The position numbers and the translations under genes are program-made. Below, piece by piece: positions 26,441 through 35,278 of a DNA stretch of 64,000 bases. The stretch comes from Methylohalobius sp964654415. Its GTDB lineage: Bacteria; Pseudomonadota; Gammaproteobacteria; Methylococcales; Methylothermaceae. The stretch covers positions 7,930-71,929 of the forward strand of contig CAZZIP010000013.1 in assembly GCA_964654415.1 (NCBI GenBank), in the 5' to 3' direction. Numbering within the stretch: position 1 is the first letter of the stretch; every line of letters begins with the position of its first letter. The notes beneath the pieces are model-generated. The model worked only from the letters and a program-made list of their open reading frames with translations, did not search any database and had not been told where the DNA came from.

Positions 26441-27553
26441 TTAACACAGCTCTGCCACCAGCCCGGCGGCAACCGCAGCCAACCGCCCGGTGACATGAAA
26501 CGTCCGCAGCTGTCTTCGCCAACCTAAGCCCTCGAGCGAACGGCGCTGGAGATGGCACAAATACGGTCGCTGCTCTGCCCTCGCCTTAGCCAGCAAAATC
26601 CGAAACAGCGACTCGATGATCGCGCTCAATGGATAGACACTTCCTTGATCATCGATATAACGAGCCTCTGTACCTAGGCGGGTAGCCTGAAAATAATTCT
26701 CCTTCTCCAGCCACCAAGGCAAAGGTCTAGGGAAAATCGAAGGCCGAAATTCAGGCGGCGTATCCAAAAAATAGTCAGCCAGACCCTGGATAAAGGCAGC
26801 GATGGCCAGCGTGTCCTGAAGGTTGGACTGGGCATCCATCACCCGCACTTCCAACGTCCCAAGGTCCGGGCGGGGACGAATGTCCCAGTGGATGTCGCGC
26901 AGGGTTTCGAATACTTCGGCCCGCTTCATGATGGTAAAAAAGTGGCAAAACTGCGCCCAATCGGAAAACGCAGGCGGAATCCCGTAACTGCGCCCAGAGG
27001 CCAAGATTCTTTGGCGATAACAGGCAAAGCCAGTCGCAAACCCGCGCCAAAAAGGAGAATTAGCACTCAAAGCAATGAGCACCGGAAGATAAGCTTTAAG
27101 TTCGCGCATCAGGGTCAAAGCGGTCTCAGCATCCGGCATTCCCAAATGCACGTGGGTGGCAAAAGTGATTTGACTGCGCGCGAGATACCCATACATGGAC
27201 TTCTGTTGCAAGTAACGCGGCAGGGGGGTAATCAGCGCCAGCCGCCTGCAGAAAGGATGGGTTCCTGCCCCACACAAGCACAGGTTAAGCTCACGGCAGA
27301 CGCGCTTTAACTCTGTCAAAAGCGCCTCTAAGTGGGCTTTGAGCTCCTCCAGGCTAGTGCACACTTTGGAAGCGATCTCTACACAACTTTGAATGAACTC
27401 CGGCTTGATCCACGGAACCTTAGGCAGAGCTTCAATCAGCGGCTGGACCTGGTCAGTGAGATCTAGGGTCTCGCGATCGAGAATCTGCAGCTCCCACTCT
27501 AGACCGATAGTGGCTCGCTTTGAGCCCTTAAAGATCAAGGGATCATCCGCCAT
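26441..27553 (-). CDS. YbdK-like carboxylate-amine ligase (GCS2 family)
   Basis: The 370-residue product belongs to the glutamate-cysteine ligase type 2 (GCS2) superfamily. It shows GLEWELQILD near the start (a variant of the GvExEl metal/ATP motif), ATHVHLGM near residue 139 and RPRPDLGTLEVRVMDAQ near 240. YbdK has weak glutamate-cysteine ligase activity in vitro, and the true substrate is unknown. ATG 27553 overlaps the end of the M20 amidase gene by 11 nt; the in-frame codons further upstream lie inside that gene. The tight overlap suggests that the ligase and the amidase act on related amides. Confidence 0.85.
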   Translation of the reverse strand: MADDPLIFKGSKRATIGLEWELQILDRETLDLTDQVQPLIEALPKVPWIKPEFIQSCVEIASKVCTSLEELKAHLEALLTELKRVCRELNLCLCGAGTHPFCRRLALITPLPRYLQQKSMYGYLARSQITFATHVHLGMPDAETALTLMRELKAYLPVLIALSANSPFWRGFATGFACYRQRILASGRSYGIPPAFSDWAQFCHFFTIMKRAEVFETLRDIHWDIRPRPDLGTLEVRVMDAQSNLQDTLAIAAFIQGLADYFLDTPPEFRPSIFPRPLPWWLEKENYFQATRLGTEARYIDDQGSVYPLSAIIESLFRILLAKARAEQRPYLCHLQRRSLEGLGWRRQLRTFHVTGRLAAVAAGLVAELC

Positions 27554-28709
27554 ACGCGCACAGCGCCTCCCAAGCCACCCGAGCAAAATATAACGCTCCA
27601 ACTTTGAGTACTTCCTCATTGATGTCGAAAGCCGGGCTATGCAGGGGAATAAACTCATCCTCCCGCCGCCTGGCCCCGAAACGCACGTAGCAGCCTGGAA
27701 TCTGTTCTAGATAAAATGCAAAATCCTCCGATCCCATGCTGGGGTATTCCATAGGAACCAAACCTTTTTCTCCCACCACGTCGACGATCGCCCGGCGGGC
27801 GATCTCCGTTTCCTTAGGAGAATTGATCACCGGCGGATACCCTTCCTGGATTTCCAGGTCGATTTCGGCCCGATGCAAATCGGCAAGCGCCTTGACCATG
27901 CGCCTCATGCCAGCATGGAGATGGTGGCGCACCCCAGGATGGGTAGTCCGTATCGTCCCCTCAAGCAGCGCTTCTTCGGCGATCACATTGGGAGCGCTTC
28001 CGGCCTGCACCTTGCCGATAGTGACTACAGACGGATGGAGCGGATCGATCTCCCTGGAAACCAGGGTCTGGACAGCAGTGATCAGGAACCCGGCGATCAC
28101 CACCGCGTCGATCGCTTCGTGGGGACGCGCGCCGTGGCCGCCGCGGCCGCGGATGTGAATCACAAAACTGTCTGACTGGGCGGTCACCACGCCGCTCCCG
28201 ACCATAATTTCTCCGACCCGGTAATGGTGAGTTACGTGTCCACCGAAGATCGACCTTACGCCATCGAGCACCCCAGAACGTAGGATCACCCGCGCCCCGC
28301 CGCCCTTCTCTTCGGCAGGCTGGAACACCAAAAGTACCTGTCCCGGAGGAGGATTTTCCACAAGCAGCGCCGCTGCTCCCAGCACCATGGTCATGTGGGC
28401 ATCGTGCCCACAAGCGTGCATTTTGCCCGGGATCACAGAGGCGAACGGCAAGCCGGTCGCTTCCGTGCCAGGCAGGGCGTCCATGTCGGCGCGCAGCGCC
28501 ACCACAGGCCCCGACTTCCCCTCGATCCTGCCAATGACCCCCCCGCCCTTGCCCGAGTACTGATAGGCGATGCCTAAGCGCTCAAGCTCGGCGATGATCT
28601 TTTCAGCGGTCGCTACCTCTTCGAACGCCAGTTCCGGTTCTCGGTGGAAGGCGCGCCTCAGTTCCACCCAATGGGAATATAAAGCGTCGGCCCGGGATCG
28701 ATCCAACAT
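27543..28709 (-). CDS. M20-family amidohydrolase (hippurate / N-acyl-amino-acid hydrolase type)
   Basis: The 388-residue product is a dinuclear metallo-amidase of the M20D group. Visible motifs are RADMDALP near residue 75, the metal cluster HACGHDAHM near 97, QPAEEKGGGAR near 130, and the lid-domain motif GRGGHGARPH near 185. Substrates in this group are N-acyl or aryl amides of amino acids; the exact one cannot be read here. ATG 28709 is chosen because AGGAGG sits just upstream; the frame is open further. It is the first gene of a two-gene unit with the YbdK-like ligase and is divergent from the crp-like gene. Confidence 0.88.
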   Translation of the reverse strand: MLDRSRADALYSHWVELRRAFHREPELAFEEVATAEKIIAELERLGIAYQYSGKGGGVIGRIEGKSGPVVALRADMDALPGTEATGLPFASVIPGKMHACGHDAHMTMVLGAAALLVENPPPGQVLLVFQPAEEKGGGARVILRSGVLDGVRSIFGGHVTHHYRVGEIMVGSGVVTAQSDSFVIHIRGRGGHGARPHEAIDAVVIAGFLITAVQTLVSREIDPLHPSVVTIGKVQAGSAPNVIAEEALLEGTIRTTHPGVRHHLHAGMRRMVKALADLHRAEIDLEIQEGYPPVINSPKETEIARRAIVDVVGEKGLVPMEYPSMGSEDFAFYLEQIPGCYVRFGARRREDEFIPLHSPAFDINEEVLKVGALYFARVAWEALCAYGG

Positions 28710-28816
28710 CGCTTCCTCCTGTTCTTTACTCTCTGTCAAAGATACCACGTTCTGAGTTTGCCTTTGGCAACATCGACTAGACTTAGAACAGCGCTAAGAA
28801 CGGACACGGAACAATT

Positions 28817-29473
28817 ATGCAGCTATCATCCACACCTATCGCCGCAGACAAAATTTTCCTCGAAGCTTTTTTGCATTGCTGTCACCGCCGCCGCTACCCC
28901 TCCCGCAGCACCATTATCAAACCTGGCGATCCAGGCAATACGCTGTATTACATTATCGAAGGCTCGGTGAGCGTCAGCTTTCAGGAAGAAGACGGCCGCG
29001 AATTGGTTTTAGGTTATCTGAACCGGGGCGAATTCATCGGCGAGGTAGGGGTTTTCCTAGGCGAAAACACCCGCACGGTGACGGTTCGGACGCGCGAACC
29101 CTGCCAACTGGCGGAAATCAGCTATCGGCGCCTGGAGCAGTGTCTGGAAAACGAGCTGGCCCCTTACGCGGTCGAACTGCTGCGTACCCTCGGTCGGCAA
29201 GTCTCGAAGCGGCTTTTGCAAACCAGTCGCAAGGCCGGGCATCTAGCTTTTCTAGACGTCACCGGCCGCATCGCCCGCACCCTGATGGATTTGTGCAAAG
29301 AACCGGATGCCATGACCCATCCTAACGGCATGCAGATCCGCATCACCCGCCAAGAGTTGGGACGTATCGTCGGCTGCTCCCGGGAAATGGCCGGACGGGT
29401 GCTGAAAAGCTTAGCGGCTGACGGCTTGATCTCTGTCCGCGGCAAAACCATCGTGGTCTATGGGATGCGCTGA
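28817..29473 (+). CDS. crp: Crp/Vfr/Clp-type transcriptional regulator
   Basis: The 218-residue product has an N-terminal cyclic-nucleotide domain (about 15-125), a long dimer helix and a helix-turn-helix. Compared with E. coli Crp, the ligand residues are E76, R86, T87 (Ser in E. coli), T136 and S137, so cAMP binding is likely but Ser83 is replaced. The recognition helix CSREMAGRVLKSL keeps the R-E-x-x-x-R contacts, so TGTGA-type sites are expected. The segment around TRTVTVRTREPCQLAEISY also resembles Xanthomonas Clp, which responds to cyclic di-GMP. It overlaps the end of the gene at 29458-29925 by 16 nt tail to tail. Confidence 0.92.
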   Translation: MQLSSTPIAADKIFLEAFLHCCHRRRYPSRSTIIKPGDPGNTLYYIIEGSVSVSFQEEDGRELVLGYLNRGEFIGEVGVFLGENTRTVTVRTREPCQLAEISYRRLEQCLENELAPYAVELLRTLGRQVSKRLLQTSRKAGHLAFLDVTGRIARTLMDLCKEPDAMTHPNGMQIRITRQELGRIVGCSREMAGRVLKSLAADGLISVRGKTIVVYGMR

Positions 29474-29925
29474 AGCCAAGTTGAGAGCAACTTCCAAGTA
29501 TAGTCATACGCTCTAGGCGAGGCGCTCGCGCGGGGACCGGCAACGTTGAGCACCCGGATTTTATGCCTCTCGACGAAGCGGGCTAACGCCAGCGCCCCCC
29601 GCCGCGGAGGAATTTCTTCCCCGTCCAGCAATTTGAACGGTCTGCCAAGTTCCAGGCAGAAGCGCAGGGTAAGGGCTGTTCCTCCTTCCGGCTCCTCGAA
29701 ATAAACGATCAGACTGCCGTCGCTGTCGACTATGTTGGCACGGGTTCTGGCTCGGTAATCGCCTCCCGGCAGGACGCGCAGGGGATAACGATCGGCGATC
29801 GGCCCGTCTTCGGCCAGCCGACCTTCCGGACACCATCCACCACAAGGCAAGCCAAATTCTAAAGCCACGTCCAAGGCAGCCCGATCGACGCCGGTCTGGC
29901 CCCCGGAGACGATCTTAAGCATCAT
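29458..29925 (-). CDS. SLOG-type putative molybdenum carrier / nucleotide-binding protein
   Basis: The 155-residue product begins IVSGGQTGVDRAALDVAL, the glycine-rich Rossmann-like loop of the SLOG/YpsA-type superfamily, followed by CGGWCPEGRLAEDGPI. Relatives are annotated as putative molybdenum carriers on structural grounds only; a nucleotide-derived ligand is also possible. ATG 29925 overlaps the gloB stop; ATG 29922 is an equally good start. Coupling to gloB gives no clear functional hint. No molybdenum-cofactor genes are in the window except the TorD-type pseudogene. Confidence 0.8.
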   Translation of the reverse strand: MMLKIVSGGQTGVDRAALDVALEFGLPCGGWCPEGRLAEDGPIADRYPLRVLPGGDYRARTRANIVDSDGSLIVYFEEPEGGTALTLRFCLELGRPFKLLDGEEIPPRRGALALARFVERHKIRVLNVAGPRASASPRAYDYTWKLLSTWLQRIP

Positions 29926-30695
29926 CCGTGAAACCGGTCCTTGCGCCGTCTGACTTCGGCAAACACCGCCGAGGCTCTCTCCTTGCGCATCCCCAAACGC
30001 TCCTGAAAGCTAGGATCATCGGCGCGCAGAAACGGATTGGTCAGCTTCTCTTCTCCCATAAGCGAGGGCACGGTCGCCCGATTATGGGCGCGCATCTCTT
30101 CCACTTTCTTAACCCTTTCTAGCAGCGGCGGGTAATCTGGCTCGATGGAGAGCGCAAAGCGGGCGTTGCTCAAAGTATACTCGTGGGCGCAATAGATTCG
30201 GGTATCCTCCGGCAGATCCCTGAGCTTGCACAGGGAATTCCACATCTTTTCGGGAGTGCCCTCAAATAGCCTGCCGCATCCTAAGGCGAACAGGGTATCT
30301 CCGCAGAACAGGGCGTTGTCCTCGCTAAACCAATACGCGATATGGCCTAAGGTGTGACCTGGAACTTCCAGCACCTGGGCCAGGCTTTCCCCGAACTCTA
30401 TTGCTTCACCCTCGCCGACCAGTCGATCGATGCCGGGAATTCGGGAGGAATCGCCGCGAAACCCTATTACCTGGCATCCTGTAGCTTGTTTGAGCGCCAG
30501 GTTGGCGCCAACGTGGTCCCAATGGTGATGGGTATTAAGAATATAGGTAAGGCTCCATCCGCGCTCAGCCAGCACCGCCAGTACCGGCTCGGCTTCAGCC
30601 GGGTCCACCACGGCCGTCTGCCCGGATTTGGGTTCATGCAGCAAATAAATGTAATTGTCGCTCAAGGCGGGCAGTTGCAAAATTTCCAACATCAT
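29922..30695 (-). CDS. gloB: Hydroxyacylglutathione hydrolase (glyoxalase II)
   Basis: GloB hydrolyses S-lactoylglutathione to lactate and glutathione in methylglyoxal detoxification. The 257-residue product has the metallo-beta-lactamase motif THHHWDHVG (near residues 56-64), the second histidine in PGHTLGHIAYW, FCGDTLFALGCGRLFEG (metal Asp) and the C-terminal substrate domain with HEYT and NPFLR. GGGGGA precedes the start. It is divergent from the YdjM-like gene. The C-terminal domain indicates a true glyoxalase II, not a generic lactamase-fold enzyme. Confidence 0.95.
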   Translation of the reverse strand: MMLEILQLPALSDNYIYLLHEPKSGQTAVVDPAEAEPVLAVLAERGWSLTYILNTHHHWDHVGANLALKQATGCQVIGFRGDSSRIPGIDRLVGEGEAIEFGESLAQVLEVPGHTLGHIAYWFSEDNALFCGDTLFALGCGRLFEGTPEKMWNSLCKLRDLPEDTRIYCAHEYTLSNARFALSIEPDYPPLLERVKKVEEMRAHNRATVPSLMGEEKLTNPFLRADDPSFQERLGMRKERASAVFAEVRRRKDRFHG

Positions 30696-30751
30696 CTTCC
30701 CCCCCTCGGCTTAAAATTTAAGACGATTATAGCTTAACGTTTTGTTTGATT

Positions 30752-31504
30752 ATGGCTAACTTCAAAACCCATCTCATCGGCGCCACCCTAGTCAGCGGGG
30801 CGGCTGCAACTGCAGCGGTCGCCGTCAGGCTGGTTCCGTTCAACCAAGCCCCAATCCTGTTCGGACTCGGGGTGGCAGGGGGGCTGTTGCCGGATCTTGA
30901 CGCTGACAATTCCACGCCAGTCCGGCTGACCTTCAGCCTACTCGGGCTGCTCGCTGCTTTTTTCGCCGTATTTTACGCCCTAGGCCAGCCACACCTCAGC
31001 ATCGCCGAACTGTTTCTCCTGGGACTTGGCACGTTTCTGTTGATCCGCTTCGGCATCTTAGAGCTGTTCCTACGCTTGACCGAACACCGTGGGGTGTTTC
31101 ACTCGCTGCTTGCGGTCTTGTGTTTCACCCTAGCGACCGCCAGCGCTTCCCATCACCTAGCTGGCTCACCTCCCGTGCTCGCCTGGTTGCACGGTTTGTC
31201 TTTAGGGACGGGGTACCTTACCCACCTGGTGCTGGACGAGCTGTTCAGCGTCGATTTCACCGGCAGGGGGTTGAAGCGCTCCTTCGGTACTGCATTGAAG
31301 CCCATCGATTTCAAAAACCTTAGGTCTTCCCTACTGATGGGCTTATTGACCGTAGGAATGGTCGCCATCCTTCCCGATCCCGCCCCGCTGGCTAAGCGCG
31401 TGCAAAATAGGCACTTCTATGTCTCCCTTAAGGCCAATCTGTGGCCCAAGGGACAGTGGTTTGCGGGGCTTTGGCCGAAGATACCTCCTTCAATCAAGCG
31501 TTAA
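30752..31504 (+). CDS. YdjM-like membrane metal-dependent hydrolase
   Basis: The 250-residue product belongs to the YdjM/LexA-binding inner-membrane protein family. It begins ANFKTHLIGA with the first conserved His, has GVAGGLLPDLDAD near residue 45, and TEHRGVFHS near residue 110. The Asp and His residues suggest a metal site facing the membrane. Five to six hydrophobic segments are visible. E. coli YdjM is part of the SOS regulon; I see no LexA box here. The cluster overlaps the end of the quinone reductase gene by 15 nt, tail to tail. Confidence 0.8.
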   Translation: MANFKTHLIGATLVSGAAATAAVAVRLVPFNQAPILFGLGVAGGLLPDLDADNSTPVRLTFSLLGLLAAFFAVFYALGQPHLSIAELFLLGLGTFLLIRFGILELFLRLTEHRGVFHSLLAVLCFTLATASASHHLAGSPPVLAWLHGLSLGTGYLTHLVLDELFSVDFTGRGLKRSFGTALKPIDFKNLRSSLLMGLLTVGMVAILPDPAPLAKRVQNRHFYVSLKANLWPKGQWFAGLWPKIPPSIKR

Positions 31505-32488
31505 CACCACTTTGCCCAGCGGCGCCTGAGTTTCTAAATAACGCTGGGCTTCGGCAGCCTCCGCAAGCGGATACACCTTGGCGACTTCAACTTTAAGCTT
31601 GCCTTGATCGAACAACTCTGCCGCTTGCCGCAAAATCTCACCTTGATGCCGCTGCCAGTCGGGAAGCTCTAGCAGCACCGGGGTCAGCATCATCTCCAGG
31701 GCGATCCTGAGATTGCGCACCCTGGCTTGGGTCCAGTCGCAATCGGCAGGCGGCTGAAGGATGGTGACCATCTCGCCGTAAACCTTGGTGCAGGCGCAGC
31801 ATTGGCTGAAAACCTGGCCACCCACTGTGTCGAAAGCCACCTCTACCCCGTTGCCGCCGGTCCAGGTAGAAATCTCGGCCACTACGTCCTGGTCACGGTA
31901 GCGGATGGTCAAGTCGGCTCCCAGGCGGCGCACAAAGGCTTCCTTTTCCAGCGTGCTAATCGTCGTGGCCACTTCAGCGCCTGCCAGTTTCGCCAACTGA
32001 ATAGCGATGTGCCCTACTCCCCCGGCGCCGGCTTGGATCAACACCTTCATGCCGGATTCTAGCCTGACTCGATCGTAGAGAGACTCCCAAGCGGTCAACA
32101 GCACCAGAGGTACTGCCGCTGCCTGCACGAAATCCAGCGTTTTAGGCTTTTTTGCCACCAGGGTCTCGTCCACCACCGCGTATTCGGCATAGGTTCCCTG
32201 GCGGCCGTTGAATCCGACCTGGCAGAAGTAGACTTCATCGCCCACCCGAAACCGGCTCACCTGCGCACCGACCGCCTCTACGACTCCGGCGCCGTCGCAG
32301 CCCAGAATGGCCGGCAGAGTGACTGGGAACCGATCAAGATCGCGGCGCATCTTGTAGTCTATAGGATTGACCCCAGCCGCCTTGAGTCGCACCAGAACTT
32401 GATTCGGCTTAGTCAGCCTGGGGTCCTCCACTACTTTAAGGCGCAACACCTCAGGGCCACCGGAACGCTCTGCCACTATCGCTTTCAT
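31490..32488 (-). CDS. NADPH:quinone-reductase-type zinc-less MDR oxidoreductase
   Basis: The 332-residue product belongs to the medium-chain dehydrogenase/reductase superfamily, quinone-reductase branch. It shows VLVRLKAAGVNPIDYK near the start, the nucleotide loop AGAGGVGHIAIQLAK near residue 147, and no structural zinc-cysteine cluster. Substrate is unknown; relatives reduce quinones or enones. ATG 32488 shares one base with the stop of the NUDIX gene (TAATG). It is the last gene of an SDR-cupin-NUDIX-MDR operon. Confidence 0.88.
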   Translation of the reverse strand: MKAIVAERSGGPEVLRLKVVEDPRLTKPNQVLVRLKAAGVNPIDYKMRRDLDRFPVTLPAILGCDGAGVVEAVGAQVSRFRVGDEVYFCQVGFNGRQGTYAEYAVVDETLVAKKPKTLDFVQAAAVPLVLLTAWESLYDRVRLESGMKVLIQAGAGGVGHIAIQLAKLAGAEVATTISTLEKEAFVRRLGADLTIRYRDQDVVAEISTWTGGNGVEVAFDTVGGQVFSQCCACTKVYGEMVTILQPPADCDWTQARVRNLRIALEMMLTPVLLELPDWQRHQGEILRQAAELFDQGKLKVEVAKVYPLAEAAEAQRYLETQAPLGKVVLTLD

Positions 32489-32973
32489 TACCTCACCTCG
32501 CAAACCTTTGCAATGAAATCTGTCCCCCTTCCGTCCACGTCCACCAAGCCACCGCATCCGCCCTGGTGCAGGCGCAGCCCTTGGGCCAGAATGGGCAGCA
32601 GCCCCTCGCCTAGCTCGTAGCTGGCGCATTCATGAGGGCTGATCCACCTGGCATCCAGCGCATCGTCGCCGGCTTTGGGCCAAGGCGGATCGGGGCGGTC
32701 TAAAAACCCCAGAAAATCGACGATCAAATAATGAAACCCTTCTAGCCGCCTCTCCACCACGGCGATGATCGGCCCCAGGCGCACCTCCTCTATCGCCGTC
32801 TCCTCGCGGATTTCCCTAAGCACTGCCGAAGTCAAAGACTCCCCTGGCTCCACTCGCCCGCCTGGGGCGTGCCACTTGCCTTGGGCGGGCGGTTTCCCCC
32901 GGCGCACCAACAATACCCGTCCTTGGCAGTCGAAGATCAGAGCGCTGACCGAAGCCACCGGCGGCAAGCTCAT
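32488..32973 (-). CDS. NUDIX hydrolase
   Basis: The 161-residue product carries a full NUDIX box, GGRVEPGESLTSAVLREIRE plus ETAIEEV, near residues 42-68. The substrate, a nucleoside diphosphate linked to some group, cannot be predicted. ATG 32973 forms an ATGA overlap with the cupin stop; the frame is open further upstream but there it overlaps the cupin gene. It couples to the quinone reductase gene downstream by one shared base. Confidence 0.88.
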   Translation of the reverse strand: MSLPPVASVSALIFDCQGRVLLVRRGKPPAQGKWHAPGGRVEPGESLTSAVLREIREETAIEEVRLGPIIAVVERRLEGFHYLIVDFLGFLDRPDPPWPKAGDDALDARWISPHECASYELGEGLLPILAQGLRLHQGGCGGLVDVDGRGTDFIAKVCEVR

Positions 32974-33254
32974 GCCCGGCGATAGCCGTACAGCCAGCGC
33001 GCGGTGCGGCTGCCGATGTTGCGCGCCGAGTGCACCGCTCCTTTGGGAATGAATAACTCCTCGCCCGGTTTGGGGTGATGAACCACCCCGCCCACCTCGA
33101 ACTCCATCTCCCCCTCGACTACCATCACTAATTCGTCCACCGCGTGGACGAAATCCTCCCAGCGCCGACCGGGGGGATCCACCCACAGGTCACAGCTAAA
33201 CCCGCGCGCCTTCCAGTCCCGCGCTACCTGCTCAAGTCTGGCCTCAGATAGCAT
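32970..33254 (-). CDS. Single-domain cupin protein
   Basis: The 94-residue product is a one-domain cupin. The second half has the pattern HAVDELVMVVEGEMEFEVGG (metal His and Glu) and PGEELFIPKGAVHSARN (second cupin motif with the final His). Small cupins of this kind bind metal and can act as isomerases, dioxygenases or sensors; the role is unknown. AGGAGGG precedes ATG 33254. It is between the SDR and NUDIX genes. Confidence 0.85.
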   Translation of the reverse strand: MLSEARLEQVARDWKARGFSCDLWVDPPGRRWEDFVHAVDELVMVVEGEMEFEVGGVVHHPKPGEELFIPKGAVHSARNIGSRTARWLYGYRRA

Positions 33255-33265
33255 CACCCTCCTCC

Positions 33266-33955
33266 TTAAAATCCCGGTACCGACAGCGAGCGGCCGTTGT
33301 GTTTGGGGCCAAGTCCTAGGATGAACGGCGCCGCACTCTTGACCCACTCCTTGGGGCTTGGATATTGGCGGGCGAGATCGCCAAAGCAGCTATCGAGCAT
33401 GGCGGTGTGGATGATGCCGGGATTGAGCGCCACCGCCGCCATCCCCGGTGGAAGTTCCTGAGCCAGGGCTTGGGTTAAGCCTTCGATCGCCCACTTAGTG
33501 GCACAGTACGGGGCAACTTCTGGGGAAGTCGAACGCCCCCAACCGGAGCTGAAGTTGACTACCACCCCGCTTCGGCGTTTGAGCATCGCCGGCAGAAAAT
33601 ACTTGATCACGTAGAAGACCCCTTTGAGGTTGACGTCTACGACTAAAGAAAACTCCTCCACCGGCACCTCCCACAAAGGCGCATTGGCGTTGATCAAGGC
33701 GGCGTTGTTGAGCAGGAAATCGGGACATTCCCCAGCTTCAAGCAGATCTTCTGCCCACTCAGCCACCGCCTTGGGGTCGGCCACGTCCACTACCGAGAAC
33801 TTACCCTGCGGCCAGCGGGATTTGAGTTCCTCAACGGCCTTGGTACTTCGGCTACAGCCTAAGACCCTGTGGCCCTGGGTGAGAAACTCCTCGGCCAAAG
33901 CCCGCCCTAACCCTTTGCTGACTCCGGTGATAAGCAGTGTCTTGCTCGCTGCCAT
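33266..33955 (-). CDS. Short-chain dehydrogenase/reductase
   Basis: The 229-residue product has the classical SDR layout: TGVSKGLGRA at residues 11-20 for cofactor binding, NNAALIN near 84, the catalytic Ser in NFSSGWG near 134 and Y-x-x-x-K in YCATKWA near 148. It begins directly as a domain, with no leader. Substrate is unknown. It is the first gene of the SDR-cupin-NUDIX-MDR run and is divergent from the MFS transporter gene. Confidence 0.9.
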   Translation of the reverse strand: MAASKTLLITGVSKGLGRALAEEFLTQGHRVLGCSRSTKAVEELKSRWPQGKFSVVDVADPKAVAEWAEDLLEAGECPDFLLNNAALINANAPLWEVPVEEFSLVVDVNLKGVFYVIKYFLPAMLKRRSGVVVNFSSGWGRSTSPEVAPYCATKWAIEGLTQALAQELPPGMAAVALNPGIIHTAMLDSCFGDLARQYPSPKEWVKSAAPFILGLGPKHNGRSLSVPGF

Positions 33956-34018
33956 AGCTTGTCTACCTTAAATGCTCACAAGTCAGATAATATTGCCGTA
34001 AACAGGAAATCTCAACCT

Positions 34019-35245
34019 ATGCCAATCCCTCCCAAAATCGCCTGGGCGCTGTACGATTTCGCCAATTCAGCCTTCGCTACCACAGTCATGGCTGGATTCT
34101 TTCCGCTGTTTTTCAAGCAATACTGGCATTTAGGCAGCCCTGCCGAAAGCACCTTTGCGCTGGGAGTCGCCAACGCGGCATCCAGCGCTTTGATCATGAT
34201 CTTCGCTCCTTGGCTTGGGGCCATTGCCGATCAGGGGCATCTCCACAAAACGCTGCTTTTTAGCTTCACCTTGCTTGGGGTAGGCGCAACTTTTGGCCTG
34301 GCTCCTTTGGGTCAGGGGCTTTCGCTAGCCGCTTTGATCCTATATGGAATCGGGCTGATCGGCTTTTCCGGGGCTAATATTTTTTACGACTCATTGCTTA
34401 CCGAGGTGGCCGACCCAAAAGAATACGAGCGCGTTTCCAGCCTTGGGTTCGCCTTGGGTTATCTAGGCGGCGGCCTGTTGTTTGCTTTCAATGTGTGGAT
34501 GGTGCTGGAACCTGAGCTTTTCGGCCTGGCCTTGCAGGAACAGGCCATCCGCCTGTCTTTTGCCAGCGTAGCCGGCTGGTGGTTGGTGTTCTCGCTGCCG
34601 CTCTGCTTTTGCATCCGACAAAAACCTTTAGCCAGACCCAACTTGGAGCTGATTTTCAAGGCAGGGCAGCAGCTGGCCCAAACCTTAAGCCACCTGCGCG
34701 CCCACCGCGCTGCTTTCCTGTTTCTTGTCGCTTACTGGTTCTATATCGACGGGGTAGACACCATCGTCCGGATGGCGGTCGATTACGGCTTAGGTCTCGG
34801 ACTTGCCTGGCGGGACCTGATCCTGGCACTGCTTTTGGTCCAATTCATAGGCTTTCCAGCGGCTGTCGTTTTTGGTCGGCTGGGGGAGAGAATGGGCGCC
34901 AAGCGCGCCATTCTGCTTGGGCTTTTGGTCTACGTTGGGGTGACCGTGTTCGCCGCTGGCCTCTCCAGCGCTGCCGAGTTTTATGTCCTAGCCGTCCTGA
35001 TTGCCTTGGTGCAAGGGGGGGTGCAAGCGCTGAGCCGAAGCCTATACGCTCATCTGATCCCGAAAGAACGCGCGGCAGAGTTTTTCGGTTTCTACAATAT
35101 GCTCGGCAAATTTGCCGCCGTCATCGGGCCGTTCCTGGTGGGAACCACCGGCCTGCTATTTGCAGACCCACGCGCTGGAATTTTGAGCGTTTTGGTTTTG
35201 TTTGCGCTTGGGGCAGGGCTTTTGCTTAAGGTGCCGGCGCGCTAA
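34019..35245 (+). CDS. MFS transporter, UMF1 family
   Basis: The 408-residue product has the UMF1 (unknown major facilitator, Atg22-like) N-terminal signature WALYDFANSAFATTVMAGFF and about twelve membrane segments, with a loop near residue 200-215 between the two halves. The family is thought to export amino acids or other metabolites; the substrate here is unknown. ATG 34019 is chosen because the family signature begins there; the frame is open upstream to 33959. It is followed 33 bp later by the Gfo/Idh gene. Confidence 0.88.
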   Translation: MPIPPKIAWALYDFANSAFATTVMAGFFPLFFKQYWHLGSPAESTFALGVANAASSALIMIFAPWLGAIADQGHLHKTLLFSFTLLGVGATFGLAPLGQGLSLAALILYGIGLIGFSGANIFYDSLLTEVADPKEYERVSSLGFALGYLGGGLLFAFNVWMVLEPELFGLALQEQAIRLSFASVAGWWLVFSLPLCFCIRQKPLARPNLELIFKAGQQLAQTLSHLRAHRAAFLFLVAYWFYIDGVDTIVRMAVDYGLGLGLAWRDLILALLLVQFIGFPAAVVFGRLGERMGAKRAILLGLLVYVGVTVFAAGLSSAAEFYVLAVLIALVQGGVQALSRSLYAHLIPKERAAEFFGFYNMLGKFAAVIGPFLVGTTGLLFADPRAGILSVLVLFALGAGLLLKVPAR

Positions 35246-35278
35246 ACTACGCAAAGTTAGGCGCATTTAGGAGGCATT

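Noticed and set aside
28710..28816. TTGACA on the minus strand (28734-28739) as promoter of the M20 amidase
   Set aside because: No -10 element follows at a suitable distance before the ribosome site.
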